Below are positions 25,525-33,767 of a DNA stretch of 42,442 nt, piece after piece. The DNA lies in the NCBI GenBank assembly GCA_025358205.1, contig JANYKG010000072.1:1-42442 (forward strand), read 5' to 3'. The first letter of the stretch is position 1. Each line of letters starts with the position of its first letter. The notes below the pieces were generated by a model that did not search any database, was not told the DNA's origin, and saw only the letters and a program-made list of their open reading frames with translations. Both the position numbers and the translations under genes were made by a program. Origin of the DNA: Armatimonadota bacterium (GTDB lineage: Bacteria; Armatimonadota; UBA5829; DTJY01).

Positions 25525-25734
25525 GTGGAAGATAACAGAACAAGCTGGCCGTTGATAGTTGGAATAACTGCTGGAGTGCTGGGAGCGCTAGCGGCTGCCG
25601 CCATAATCTACGCGTTGCGCGAAGAAGAACCGGAAATGAAACTGCGCGATGCGAAGGATATCATCGCCCAGTGCCAGGATCAGATCAGAGAAATTGAGTC
25701 TGGAATCCAACGTTTGCGCGAAACAGCCGCCTGA
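25525..25734 (+). CDS. Small single-pass membrane protein with coiled-coil tail
   Basis: A 69-residue protein. One membrane helix covers residues 9-29 (LIVGITAGVLGALAAAAIIYAL), followed by an acidic and then heptad-like segment (AKDIIAQCQDQIREIESGIQRLRE). It resembles YtxH-type small proteins only in architecture. The start is GTG 25525 with GGAGG about 9 nt upstream. It lies 34 nt after the response regulator and is probably in the same transcript; a hairpin follows at 25764. Confidence 0.7.
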   Translation: MEDNRTSWPLIVGITAGVLGALAAAAIIYALREEEPEMKLRDAKDIIAQCQDQIREIESGIQRLRETAA

Positions 25735-25763
25735 GAACACATCCCCTTATAGATCACTCAAAT

Positions 25764-25786
25764 TCGGACAGGAAGAGACAGTCCGA
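25764..25786 (+). terminator. Possible terminator hairpin of the response regulator operon
   Basis: TCGGAC (25764-25769) pairs with GTCCGA (25781-25786) with an 11-nt loop, followed by an AT-rich stretch (TAATATATGTTATGTT). The stem is short and the tail is not a pure T-run. Confidence 0.4.
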
Positions 25787-25819
25787 TAATATATGTTATG
25801 TTACATTCCAGTTTCCCAA

Positions 25820-25868
25820 AAACCCCCCTATGCTCAGTCCTTGGTTTTCCATAGCCATCCGGGGGTTT
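25820..25868. terminator. Bidirectional terminator-like hairpin between convergent genes
   Basis: AAACCCCC (25820-25827) pairs with GGGGGTTT (25861-25868). An inner CTATG/CATAG stem (25828-25832, 25850-25854) continues the helix with a bulge. On the minus strand it is followed by T5 (GTTTTTGGG), on the plus by GTATTT. It separates the small membrane protein (+) from the nuclease-family gene (-). Confidence 0.5.
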
Positions 25869-25949
25869 GTATTTGCAGTATGAGAATTGCTCTGCGCGGA
25901 CGCTTCTGGGCAGCGTTACAAATTAAGTCTACTTACTACGAGACTGTCT

Positions 25950-26528
25950 TCATTCAGGACCATCAGGTATATCTTCGCTGATTGACGCCTGCTCCAACAC
26001 GTACTCTGCCATGAATATCGGGGCTTTCGCTCTTAGTCCAAGCGCAATGGCATCGCTCGGCCTTGCATCTATCTGCACTGTTTTGTCGCCCAGATTCAGA
26101 GTGATTTTGGCATAGTACGTCTCCTGCCATATATCATCTATCAGTATGCGGTCAATCGTGACGCCGAGGTGGTCAATGATGTTCTTCATGAGGTCATGCG
26201 TAAGAGGCCGATCCACGGATTTTTCTTCAAGTGCGAGCGATATCGCGAATGCCTCTGCTCTACCAATGAAAATCAGAACCTGTCTGCTGTCCTTGTCGCG
26301 GAGTAACACAAAGGCCGGCGGTGAGAACCCAGGGGTTTGCCCCTGTTCCTGGTGTTCGTAAACACCCACGACCTGGACTTCGATCTCTACTATTTGTCGC
26401 GGCTGCCTGTTTTCGAGTTCCGATGTGAAACCCTCGTTCAGTGGGTCAGACGGATTTCCCGAACCCTCACCATTATCAGGCTTATCCTCGCCAAAACCAG
26501 GGCCGATTTGTTCGTCATCCGCGCTCAC
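25950..26528 (-). CDS. Bifunctional nuclease domain (DUF151) protein
   Basis: The 130-residue core from about residue 50 to 180 matches the BFN/DUF151 family: V-E-I-E-V-Q-V-V-G-V-Y, then LRDKDSRQVLIFIGRAEAFAI, DRPLTHDLMKNIIDHLG, and QIDARPSDAIALGLRAKAPI. Some family members have been described as nucleases, but most remain unproven. The N-terminal 45 residues are polar and acidic (GFGEDKPDNGEGSGNPSD) and likely disordered. The start is GTG at 26528, with GGAGG 9 nt upstream. rho lies 65 nt upstream on the same strand, so it probably shares that transcript. Confidence 0.88.
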   Translation of the reverse strand: MSADDEQIGPGFGEDKPDNGEGSGNPSDPLNEGFTSELENRQPRQIVEIEVQVVGVYEHQEQGQTPGFSPPAFVLLRDKDSRQVLIFIGRAEAFAISLALEEKSVDRPLTHDLMKNIIDHLGVTIDRILIDDIWQETYYAKITLNLGDKTVQIDARPSDAIALGLRAKAPIFMAEYVLEQASISEDIPDGPE

Positions 26529-26593
26529 AGCACTATGCCTCCGTGTTCCACACTAGTATTATGGCCCCAAACGGCCAAAACCTCACTCATTGC

Positions 26594-27877
26594 TTACTGA
26601 CCGTTGCTCTTGACGCTCTTGTCCATGGTCTTCTCCACTATCTTGAAGAAGTCCACGTTCGCCTTGGTGTGCCGCAGTCGGTCTATCAGTAGTTCCGTCG
26701 CCTGCACGGAATCCAGCGCCGCCAAGAGTTTGTGAAGCTGCCATATCCGGCTCAGAGTTTCCTCATCAAAGAGCAGTTCATCATGCCTGGTGCCTGACCT
26801 CTTTACGTCAATTGCCGGGTACAGCCTTCTCTCCGCAAGCGATCTGTCCAAAACCAGCTCAGTATTGCCGGTAGCCTTGAACTCCTCGAAAATGGCGTCA
26901 TCCATGCGGCTGCCGGTTTCCACTAGGCATGTGGCCAAAATCGTGAGACTTCCGCCGCCCTCGATGTTTCTTGCCGCACCGAAGAACCGCTTCGGTCTAT
27001 ACAATGCGGACGGGTCTAGACCGCCTGAGAGAGTCCTGCCGCTCGGGTTAACCGTGAGGTTGGACGCCCTGGCAAGTCTGGTCAGGCTGTCCAGCAAAAC
27101 TACCACGTCCTTGCCCGATTCCACCAACCGTTTGGCTTTTTCCAACACCATATCGGTCACGCGCATGTGGTTTTCGGGCGTTTCGTCGAAGGTGGAGCTG
27201 ACCACATCGCCCTTAACCGACCGCCGAATATCCGTAACTTCCTCGGGTCGCTCGTCAATCAGCAGAACCATGAGAACAATCTCAGGATGGTTGGCCGTCA
27301 CGCTATTGGCGATAGTTTTTAGCAGAGTCGTTTTGCCCGCTTTCGGCGGCGCGACGATCAGGCCGCGCTGACCTTTGCCGATAGGGGCGATCAGGTCAAT
27401 GAACCGCGCCGATATGTTTTCCGCAGTGGTCTCTAGGACTATCCGTTCGTTTGGGTATATCGGGATCAGGTCATCAAAGTTCACGCGTTTGCGGGCGACC
27501 TCAGGGTCCAATCCGTTCACTGCCTCAACGCGAAGCAGTCCATAATACTTCTCCGTGTCCTTTGGCGGCCTTACCTGTCCGGAGACCGTATCACCCGTTT
27601 TCAACCCAAATCTCTTGATCTGCGACTGTGAGACGTATATATCGGTGGGATCAGGTGTGATATTCGTGCTCTTTCGCAGGAACCCCCACCCATCCGGCAA
27701 TATCTCCAATGCACCCTGACCGAACATGAGTCCGCTCTGTTCCGTCTGGGCTTGCAGAATCTTGAACACGAGATCCTGTCTTGGGGAGTCCGGCGCATCA
27801 ATGCCCATCTCCTTTGCTATTTCCTGGATCTCTTCCTGCGTTTTGTTGTCCAGTTCCGCTAATTCGATTCCGTCCAT
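26594..27877 (-). CDS. rho: Transcription termination factor Rho
   Basis: Hexameric RNA-dependent ATPase that ends transcription. At 427 residues it is of the compact form without a long N-terminal insertion. Seen in order: Rho-N helices (about residues 5-45), the cold-shock-like RNA-binding fold starting with the pattern GALEILPDGWGFLR, Walker A PPKAGKTTLLK, Walker B VVVLLDSLTRLARA, the Q-loop and R-loop region, and the arginine-finger block with GTRHDELLF. AGAGGAG lies 8 nt before the ATG. A promoter 200 nt upstream gives a structured leader. Confidence 0.98.
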   Translation of the reverse strand: MDGIELAELDNKTQEEIQEIAKEMGIDAPDSPRQDLVFKILQAQTEQSGLMFGQGALEILPDGWGFLRKSTNITPDPTDIYVSQSQIKRFGLKTGDTVSGQVRPPKDTEKYYGLLRVEAVNGLDPEVARKRVNFDDLIPIYPNERIVLETTAENISARFIDLIAPIGKGQRGLIVAPPKAGKTTLLKTIANSVTANHPEIVLMVLLIDERPEEVTDIRRSVKGDVVSSTFDETPENHMRVTDMVLEKAKRLVESGKDVVVLLDSLTRLARASNLTVNPSGRTLSGGLDPSALYRPKRFFGAARNIEGGGSLTILATCLVETGSRMDDAIFEEFKATGNTELVLDRSLAERRLYPAIDVKRSGTRHDELLFDEETLSRIWQLHKLLAALDSVQATELLIDRLRHTKANVDFFKIVEKTMDKSVKSNGQ

Positions 27878-28074
27878 GAGGGATACTCCTCTTCCTAAAG
27901 ATTACGTTGGATATTATGAATGAGTCGCAGGAACCCTGAAAGGCTCACAAACTGCGACATAATGGGATGACCAGGGATGATTGAGCTTGAAAGGAGCGCT
28001 TGCTGGTGTTGAGATTTGGTGAGGATTTCGCTTTGCCGAAGTTGGCTTAATCGAAATCCTTCCTCTCACTGGTA
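27878..28074 (-). promoter_or_regulatory. Long structured leader of rho
   Basis: About 200 nt lie between the predicted promoter and the rho start. Two inverted repeats are visible: AGGATTTCG (28022-28030) with CGAAATCCT (28052-28060), and GTCGCAG (27924-27930) with CTGCGAC (27952-27958). Rho often controls its own expression through the leader, but whether this one does is inference. No other gene is seen in the stretch. Confidence 0.5.
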
Positions 28075-28103
28075 ATTATACCACATTTCCTTGATACTGT
28101 CCA
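28075..28103 (-). promoter_or_regulatory. Predicted sigma-70 promoter for rho
   Basis: Minus-strand TGGACA at 28103-28098, 17-nt spacer, TATAAT at 28080-28075. It reads into the structured leader of rho. Confidence 0.7.
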
Positions 28104-28118
28104 CAGAAATATTACTAC

Positions 28119-28658
28119 CTAGTCCTCCTGATACTCACAGTTCAGCACGCCGATGTAAGGCAGGTTGCGGTACAGCCCGTCGAAATCCAGCCCATAGCCC
28201 ACCACAAACTCATTCGGTGCTTCAAAACCTACGTAGTCCAAGTGTACGTCCACTTTGCGCCGACACGGCTTGTCCAAGAGTGTGCAGACTCGCACGCTCG
28301 CCGCACCGCCGGCCTGCAGATTCTCCGCCAGGCAGCTCATCTTCAGCGTCCAGCCGGTGTCCACTATATCCTCAACTATCAAAACGTGTTTGCCTTCAAC
28401 ATCCACGTCCGGGTCTTTCGTCACCCGCACGATGCCGGATGAACAAGTCGAGGAGCCATAACTGGACATGGAAACGAAGTCTACAATCACCGGCGCCGTA
28501 ATCTCGCGAACCAGATCGGCCAGAAAGATGAACGATCCCTTCAGCACCCCGATCACAACCAAGCCGGTCTCGCTGTAGTCAGCGGATATCTCAGCGCCCA
28601 GTTCACGCACACGCCGCGCTATCCGGTCGGCATCGAGCAGAACCTCAGGTACGTCCAC
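28119..28658 (-). CDS. hpt: Hypoxanthine phosphoribosyltransferase
   Basis: Purine salvage enzyme converting hypoxanthine or guanine with PRPP to IMP or GMP. At 179 residues the length is normal. The PRPP loop is VLIVEDIVDTGWTL; it usually reads VEDIVDTGLTL, so the W is a small deviation. GVLKGSFIFLADL and the FVVGYGLDFDGLYRNLPYI C-terminal block fit the Hpt group. It starts at GTG 28658, 9 nt after the guaA stop with GGGTGGGGGA ahead, so it is co-transcribed with guaA and both feed the GMP pool. It may also act on tRNA-Ile lysidine-linked partners in other species; no tilS is present here. Confidence 0.95.
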   Translation of the reverse strand: MDVPEVLLDADRIARRVRELGAEISADYSETGLVVIGVLKGSFIFLADLVREITAPVIVDFVSMSSYGSSTCSSGIVRVTKDPDVDVEGKHVLIVEDIVDTGWTLKMSCLAENLQAGGAASVRVCTLLDKPCRRKVDVHLDYVGFEAPNEFVVGYGLDFDGLYRNLPYIGVLNCEYQED

Positions 28659-28667
28659 TCCCCCACC

Positions 28668-30215
28668 CTACTCCCACTCAATCGTTGAAGGCGGCTTGGA
28701 ACTGATATCATAAAGCAAGCGGTTCACGCCCTTGACCTCGTTTATCACCCTGCTGCTGATGCGCTCCAACACCTCGTAAGGCAGTTTCGCCCAGTCCGCA
28801 GTCATCGCGTCTTCACTGGTCACTGCCCGCAGAACAATCGGGTGCGCGTAGGTTCGCTGGTCGCCCATCACACCCACGCTCCGCACCGGCAGCAGCACGC
28901 CGAATACCTGCCATAGCTCGTTGTACAGCCCAGCCGCGCGAATCTCCTCGATGATGATCGCATCCGCTTCGCGCAGAATGTCCAGCCGCTCTTTGGTGAT
29001 CTCGCCCACGCACCTCACCGCCAGGCCGGGACCGGGGAATGGATGACGCCATGCAATCTCGTCGGGCAGCCCAAGTTCCTTGCAGACCAGTCGAACCTCG
29101 TCCTTGAAAAGCTGTCTTAGCGGTTCAACCAGTTCCATCGTCATGTCGTCCGGCAGTCCGCCCACGTTGTGGTGGCTCTTGATGGTCGCGGCGACGCTGG
29201 TCCCGCTTTCGATCACGTCCGGGTATATTGTACCCTGAGCCAGAAACTTTGCATCGCCAAACTTAGCGGCTTCTTCCTCAAATATTCGGACGAATTCGCG
29301 GCCTATGATGTTCCGCTTCTTCTCCGGGTCACTCACACCCGCCAGCTTGTCAAGGAAACGGTCCTCGGCATCCACGTAGTCCAGCTTGATCTTGAAAGTG
29401 TCGCGGAAGGTCTGCTGAACCATGTCAGCCTCGCCTTTCCGCAGCACGCCGTTGTTCACGAAGATGCACGTTAGTTGGTCGCCGATCGCGTTGTGCAGCA
29501 GCACGGCCACTGCGGAGGAATCCACGCCCCCGCTCAGCCCGCAGATCACGTTCCCCTGCCCCACCTGCTTGCGTATTCGCTCGGTGGCTTCGGCAATGAA
29601 CCCCTGCATCGTCCACAGCCCCTTGCACCCGCACGCGCCGTACAGGAAGTTCTCCAGTATCTGCTTGCCCTTGGGTGTGTGAACCACCTCGGGGTGAAAC
29701 TGCACGCCGTACATCTTGCCGTCGGCGTTGGCCATTGCCGCGTTCTTTGTGTTCGCGCTGCACGCCAGTGAACGGAAGCCCTCGGGTACTTCGAGCACGG
29801 AGTCCCCATGGCTCATCCACGCGATGATCTCGCTGTCAAGGCCGCTGAGCAGGTCCGATGTGTCGTGTACCTGCACCTCGGTCTTGCCGTACTCGCGCTT
29901 GCTCCCAGGGCCGACCTTGCCTTTCAGGGTGTGTCCCATCAACTGCATGCCGTAGCATATACCAAGCATGGGGATTCCGAGGTCGAAGACCTTTGGGTCC
30001 AAGTGAGGTGCGCCTTCTTCGTATACGCTGGACGGGCCGCCAGAGAGGATAATACCCGTCGGCTTCCGCGCCGCCAGTTGCTCCGCTGTGGTCGTGAAGG
30101 GCAGAATTTCGCAGTAAACCTTGCATTCCCTCACCCTGCGGGCGATAAGCTGGCTGTACTGCGCGCCGAAATCAATGACTACTACATGTTCTTGAAGATA
30201 ATCGAGGTTGCTCAT
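28668..30215 (-). CDS. guaA: GMP synthase (glutamine-hydrolysing)
   Basis: Makes GMP from XMP using glutamine. The 515 residues contain the class I glutamine amidotransferase domain ([20 protein letters not shown], the nucleophile in [12 protein letters not shown], and FHPEVVHT), then the ATP pyrophosphatase domain with [10 protein letters not shown], and the dimerisation end (KPPSTIEWE). The frame is open upstream to 30497, but the promoter and a non-coding leader lie there. ATG 30215 gives the normal N-terminus. No clear Shine-Dalgarno precedes it, so the start is the least certain point. hpt follows after 9 nt. Confidence 0.96.
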   Translation of the reverse strand: MSNLDYLQEHVVVIDFGAQYSQLIARRVRECKVYCEILPFTTTAEQLAARKPTGIILSGGPSSVYEEGAPHLDPKVFDLGIPMLGICYGMQLMGHTLKGKVGPGSKREYGKTEVQVHDTSDLLSGLDSEIIAWMSHGDSVLEVPEGFRSLACSANTKNAAMANADGKMYGVQFHPEVVHTPKGKQILENFLYGACGCKGLWTMQGFIAEATERIRKQVGQGNVICGLSGGVDSSAVAVLLHNAIGDQLTCIFVNNGVLRKGEADMVQQTFRDTFKIKLDYVDAEDRFLDKLAGVSDPEKKRNIIGREFVRIFEEEAAKFGDAKFLAQGTIYPDVIESGTSVAATIKSHHNVGGLPDDMTMELVEPLRQLFKDEVRLVCKELGLPDEIAWRHPFPGPGLAVRCVGEITKERLDILREADAIIIEEIRAAGLYNELWQVFGVLLPVRSVGVMGDQRTYAHPIVLRAVTSEDAMTADWAKLPYEVLERISSRVINEVKGVNRLLYDISSKPPSTIEWE

Positions 30216-30360
30216 GAATATACCAGGCGCCGATCTGAAGTGTGAAGTTTGGGATGACAGTAATACCGTCCGCCGCCACGACGGACGAGCAAAATGGTTG
30301 GCGGGAAGTGTGAGTCTGCGCTGAGGACGGAAGCAGATCACGGCTCCCTGTACACGGCTA

Positions 30361-30389
30361 ATTCTAGCAGACCGCTCTCCGCGTGTCAA
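30361..30389 (-). promoter_or_regulatory. Consensus sigma-70 promoter for guaA-hpt
   Basis: Minus-strand TTGACA at 30389-30384, spacer of exactly 17 nt, TAGAAT at 30366-30361. Confidence 0.8.
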
Positions 30390-30490
30390 GGCAACTTGCA
30401 GGTAATTCGACAATCTTTTTCGCGTGCCTGCTCCGCCTCGCAATTCCGTGGAGCAATACCACCGTTCCTTGGCCGCAGTCAACCCGAAGT

Positions 30491-30519
30491 TTGACACCCG
30501 CCGAGCAATTGACTAAAAT
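30491..30519 (+). promoter_or_regulatory. Consensus sigma-70 promoter for the restriction-modification genes
   Basis: TTGACA at 30491-30496, 17-nt spacer, TAAAAT at 30514-30519. It gives a leader of about 45 nt before hsdR. Confidence 0.75.
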
Positions 30520-30572
30520 GGGACGATAGCTTCCTGAACTGCAAGGCAAACGCCGCGTGGAGATACCGACGA

Positions 30573-33113
30573 ATGGCAAACAAAGAAGCCACATCTCGTA
30601 TCAAGATCAACAAGCTGCTCGAAGACGCAGCTTGGCGTTTCTTCGCGGAAGGAAGCTCACCCGCCAACATTAGGCTTGAACCGAGCGTCACTATCAAGTC
30701 CGCCGACCTTGACGCCCTGGGCGAAGACTTCGAAAAGACCACCAAAGGCGCGATTGACTTCCTTCTGCTTGATACCAAAAGCTTTCCGTTCATCGTACTT
30801 GAGGCCAAATCAGAGGACAAGAACCCGCTCGTTGGCAAGGAGCAGGCTCGCAAGTACGCCAAATCCCAAAACTGCCGGTTTGTCATTCTCTCAAACGGCA
30901 ATCTGCACTACTTCTGGGATCTGGAGCGCGGCAATCCCTACATGATCACGTCCTTCCCTACCCCTGATTCGGTCATTGGCTATCAACAGGTCACGCCTCA
31001 TCCGCAACGGCTCATAGATGACGAGGTCGGCGATGACTACATCGTCCTTACCCTGCGCCCCAACTACCAGTCCGAGGCCGCGTGGCGTAATGAGGCAGAA
31101 CGGCCCACCTTCGTCAGGGATAACAAACTACGCTTCCTTCGTCCATATCAGTTGAAGGCTATCCACGCGCTTCAGCGGGCTGCCAACGAAGGCAAGGACC
31201 GCTTCCTGTTCGAGATGGCTACGGGCACCGGCAAAACGCTCACCGCCGCCGCCGTCATCAAGCTCTTCCTCCGTTCCGGCAACGCCCGGCGCGTGCTGTT
31301 CCTGGTAGACCGCCTGGAGTTGGAGGATCAAGCCAAGAAGGCGTTCAAGGCGCTGCTCTCCGCCGACTTCCAGACCGTCATCTACAAGGAGAACCGGGAC
31401 GACTGGCAGCATGCGGAGATCGTCGTCACCACAGTCCAGTCGCTGCTCTTCAACAACAAGTATCAGCGCCTCTTCTCGCCGACCGATTTTGACTTGGTCA
31501 TTTCAGATGAAGCACACCGGTCTATCGGCGGCAATGCCCGCGCGGTGTTTGACTACTTCATCGGCTACAAGCTTGGACTTACCGCCACGCCGAAGGACTA
31601 TCTCAAGCGGTTCGATCACAGCAACCCAACCACCCGCGACCCGCGCGAGGCCGAGCGCCGCCTGCTCCTGGATACCTACCGCACATTCGGCTGCGAGAGC
31701 AGCGAGCCAACCTTCCGCTATTCCCTGCTTGACGGTGTTGACGCAGGCTATCTCATCAATCCCACGGTTGTGGATGCCCGCACGGACATCACCACGCAGT
31801 TGCTCTCGGATAAGGGCTACATTGCGTCATTCACTGACGAGACCGGGGAAGACACCACCGAGGTATTCCAGCAGCGCGAATACGAGAAGCGGTTCTTCGC
31901 TGATGCGACCAACCAGTTATTCTGCAAGACCTTCCTGGAAAATGCCCTGCGCGATCCCGTCAGCGGTGAAGTCGGCAAGTCCATCGTCTTCGCGGTCAGC
32001 CAGAACCACGCGGCCAAGATAGCGCAGATCCTTAATCAGATGGCAGATCGCATGTTTCCTGGCAAGTATCATTCTGACTTCGCCGTTCAGGTCACTTCGC
32101 AGATTCCCGACGCCCAGCAGTTCACCATTAACTTCGCCAATAACAACCTGCTTGGTTCGGCGAACTTCCTGCCTGCCTACAAGACCAGCAATGCGCGTAT
32201 CTGCGTCACCGTCGGCATGATGACCACCGGGTACGATTGCACGGACATACTGAATCTCGGCCTTTTCCGCCCGGTATTCTCGCCCACCGACTTTATCCAG
32301 ATCAAGGGTCGCGGCACACGTAAGCATGATTTCCTGGAGCAACTCTTCGACGATACTATTAGGGACGGCGTGCTCCAGCCGCAGAAGACCGCCTTCAAGC
32401 TCTTCGACTTCTTCGCGACCTGCGAGTTCTTCGAAGAAAAGTTCATATACGACGAAGTAATAAAACTCCCTCAACCTCGTGATAAGCGCACCGACCCCGG
32501 CCCGTATCCGCCGCCACCACCGCCCGGAGGAATGTACGAGCACAAGGGCGACGATCTCATCGCCTCGATCAGCGAAGAGGTCATCGGGCGCGAGGGGATG
32601 AAGATTGACCGCATGTTCTTCCAGAAGTTCGAAGATGTCGTGCGTGAGAACAAGATGATCGCTACGGCCGTGGAAGCCGGACAGTGGGACAAGGTCATTG
32701 ACTACGTAAACCGCGAGGTGCTCGACAAACCCGAGGAATACTACACACTTGAAAAGCTGCGCAAAGCCGCCGCCGTGGATCGCCGGCTGACGCTCCGCGA
32801 GATTCTGGAGAAGGTCTTCGGCCTCATCCCCAGCTTCAAGTCCAAAGACGAATTGCTGGAAGAGGAGTTCGCCAAGTTCGTCGCGGATTACAAACCAGGG
32901 GAAGCGCGGGACATCCCGGCCATCAAGACCTACTTCAAGGCCTACGTCACAAACGACATGGTGCGCCACATCATCGAAACCGGCAGCTTCACCGATCTCG
33001 CCACTAACGCATCCTTTACCACCCGCGATTACCGCGCTGTGCCGGAGAAGTACCGAACCCTCATACCGAACTACGTCAAGGACTATGTGCAGTTAAACCA
33101 GTTTGTCTCATGA
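30573..33113 (+). CDS. hsdR: Type I restriction enzyme subunit R (HsdR)
   Basis: Motor and nuclease subunit, 846 residues. The N-terminal HSDR_N nuclease has D62 (AIDFLL) and E77-A-K79 (VLEAKSE), a PD-(D/E)xK site. The helicase follows: Walker A TGTGKT with K221, DEAH box D312-E-A-H, GLTATPK, and motif VI QIKGRGTRK. A proline-rich stretch (PGPYPPPPPPGG) near residue 645 separates a C-terminal assembly domain. GTGGAG about 10 nt upstream suits the ATG. It is intact. Its partners downstream on the same strand are a four-helix-bundle gene and a damaged modification/specificity gene, so restriction without matching specificity may be silent. Confidence 0.95.
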   Translation: MANKEATSRIKINKLLEDAAWRFFAEGSSPANIRLEPSVTIKSADLDALGEDFEKTTKGAIDFLLLDTKSFPFIVLEAKSEDKNPLVGKEQARKYAKSQNCRFVILSNGNLHYFWDLERGNPYMITSFPTPDSVIGYQQVTPHPQRLIDDEVGDDYIVLTLRPNYQSEAAWRNEAERPTFVRDNKLRFLRPYQLKAIHALQRAANEGKDRFLFEMATGTGKTLTAAAVIKLFLRSGNARRVLFLVDRLELEDQAKKAFKALLSADFQTVIYKENRDDWQHAEIVVTTVQSLLFNNKYQRLFSPTDFDLVISDEAHRSIGGNARAVFDYFIGYKLGLTATPKDYLKRFDHSNPTTRDPREAERRLLLDTYRTFGCESSEPTFRYSLLDGVDAGYLINPTVVDARTDITTQLLSDKGYIASFTDETGEDTTEVFQQREYEKRFFADATNQLFCKTFLENALRDPVSGEVGKSIVFAVSQNHAAKIAQILNQMADRMFPGKYHSDFAVQVTSQIPDAQQFTINFANNNLLGSANFLPAYKTSNARICVTVGMMTTGYDCTDILNLGLFRPVFSPTDFIQIKGRGTRKHDFLEQLFDDTIRDGVLQPQKTAFKLFDFFATCEFFEEKFIYDEVIKLPQPRDKRTDPGPYPPPPPPGGMYEHKGDDLIASISEEVIGREGMKIDRMFFQKFEDVVRENKMIATAVEAGQWDKVIDYVNREVLDKPEEYYTLEKLRKAAAVDRRLTLREILEKVFGLIPSFKSKDELLEEEFAKFVADYKPGEARDIPAIKTYFKAYVTNDMVRHIIETGSFTDLATNASFTTRDYRAVPEKYRTLIPNYVKDYVQLNQFVS

Positions 33114-33125
33114 AGGAACGAAGAA

Positions 33126-33758
33126 ATGACAGCCGGCGAACCGCTGATACCGAAACACGGTGGATACCGCAAGCTGAAGAGCTTTCAGTTGGCGCAACTG
33201 GTCTATGACATGACCGTCCGCTTCTGCGACAGTTACGTGGAAAAACGCAGCCGAACTCATGATCAAATGGTGCAGGCGGCGCGGTCCGGCGTGCAGAACA
33301 TAGCAGAAGGAAGTCAGGCCTCGGGAACCTCCAGGAAGATGGAGATCAAGCTCACCAACGTGGCGAGGGCTAGTCTCGAAGAACTTCGGCTTGACTACGA
33401 GGATTTTCTGCGACAGCGCGGACTCCCGCTCTGGGATCGGGATGATATCCGCAGGCAAAGACTTATAGACCGCAGGTGCGCTACCATGGAGGAAGTTGCT
33501 CAGTGGGTGCGCGAAGAACATGGACAGAGTAGACCAAGTGGACCGGGTGGACAGGCCACGTTCCCGGAGATTGCCGCCAATGCCGCGCTGGCGCTGCTTA
33601 ACGTAGCGTGCAGTCTGCTGGACAGACAGATAGCCACCCAGGCCAAGGCCTTCGAGACGGAAGGCGGTTTCACCGAGCGCCTCTACCGCATCCGCTCGGA
33701 GAACCGCGCGTTTCGCTCCACTCAGTCCAAACCGTCCACCAAGTCCACCGAAGAATAG
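33126..33758 (+). CDS. Four-helix-bundle protein (S23/IVP type) inside the restriction operon
   Basis: A 210-residue protein. Residues about 18-115 match the four-helix-bundle family first seen as intervening-sequence proteins of 23S rRNA: SFQLAQLVYDMTVRFCD, then VQNIAEGS and the KMEIKLTNVARASLEEL helix. A second helical part (about 140-190, AANAALALLNVACSLLDRQIATQA) is a suffix domain. The two are joined by a short linker made of 9-bp DNA repeats. It starts 12 nt after hsdR (AAGGA upstream) and ends 9 nt before the modification gene, so it is part of that transcript. Relatives also accompany diversity-generating retroelements, but no reverse transcriptase is present. The function in this setting is unknown. 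Confidence 0.85.
   Translation: MTAGEPLIPKHGGYRKLKSFQLAQLVYDMTVRFCDSYVEKRSRTHDQMVQAARSGVQNIAEGSQASGTSRKMEIKLTNVARASLEELRLDYEDFLRQRGLPLWDRDDIRRQRLIDRRCATMEEVAQWVREEHGQSRPSGPGGQATFPEIAANAALALLNVACSLLDRQIATQAKAFETEGGFTERLYRIRSENRAFRSTQSKPSTKSTEE
33521..33556 (+). repeat. 9-bp tandem repeat TGGACNNNG, four units
   Basis: Units TGGACAGAG, TAGACCAAG, TGGACCGGG and TGGACAGGC stand head to tail. They encode a flexible linker (GQS-RPS-GPG-GQA) between the two helical parts of the four-helix-bundle protein. Confidence 0.75.
33721..33747 (+). repeat. 9-bp tandem repeat NNNNGTCCA, three units
   Basis: Units CTCAGTCCA, AACCGTCCA and CCAAGTCCA, the reverse complement of the repeat at 33521. They encode the C-terminal tail STQSKPSTKSTEE of the four-helix-bundle protein. 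Confidence 0.7.
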
Positions 33759-33767
33759 GAAGTTGCA

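Larger units (their letters stand above)
30216..30572. other. Divergent intergenic region between guaA and hsdR
   Basis: The 357-nt stretch holds two divergent promoters (guaA, minus, 30361-30389; hsdR, plus, 30491-30519) about 100 nt apart. The guaA leader of 140 nt contains CGTCCG/CGGACG (30267-30272 with 30282-30287). I see no purine riboswitch core and no gene. Confidence 0.6.

Noticed and set aside
30216-30360. Purine riboswitch in the guaA leader
   Set aside because: No three-way junction with the conserved purine core; only a small CGTCCG/CGGACG stem is visible.
30216-30497. N-terminal extension of GuaA by 94 residues
   Set aside because: The frame is open, but the region contains a consensus promoter and a leader, and the normal GuaA N-terminus begins at 30215.
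33126-33758. Diversity-generating retroelement suggested by the four-helix-bundle gene
   Set aside because: No reverse transcriptase and no template/variable repeat pair could be seen near it.
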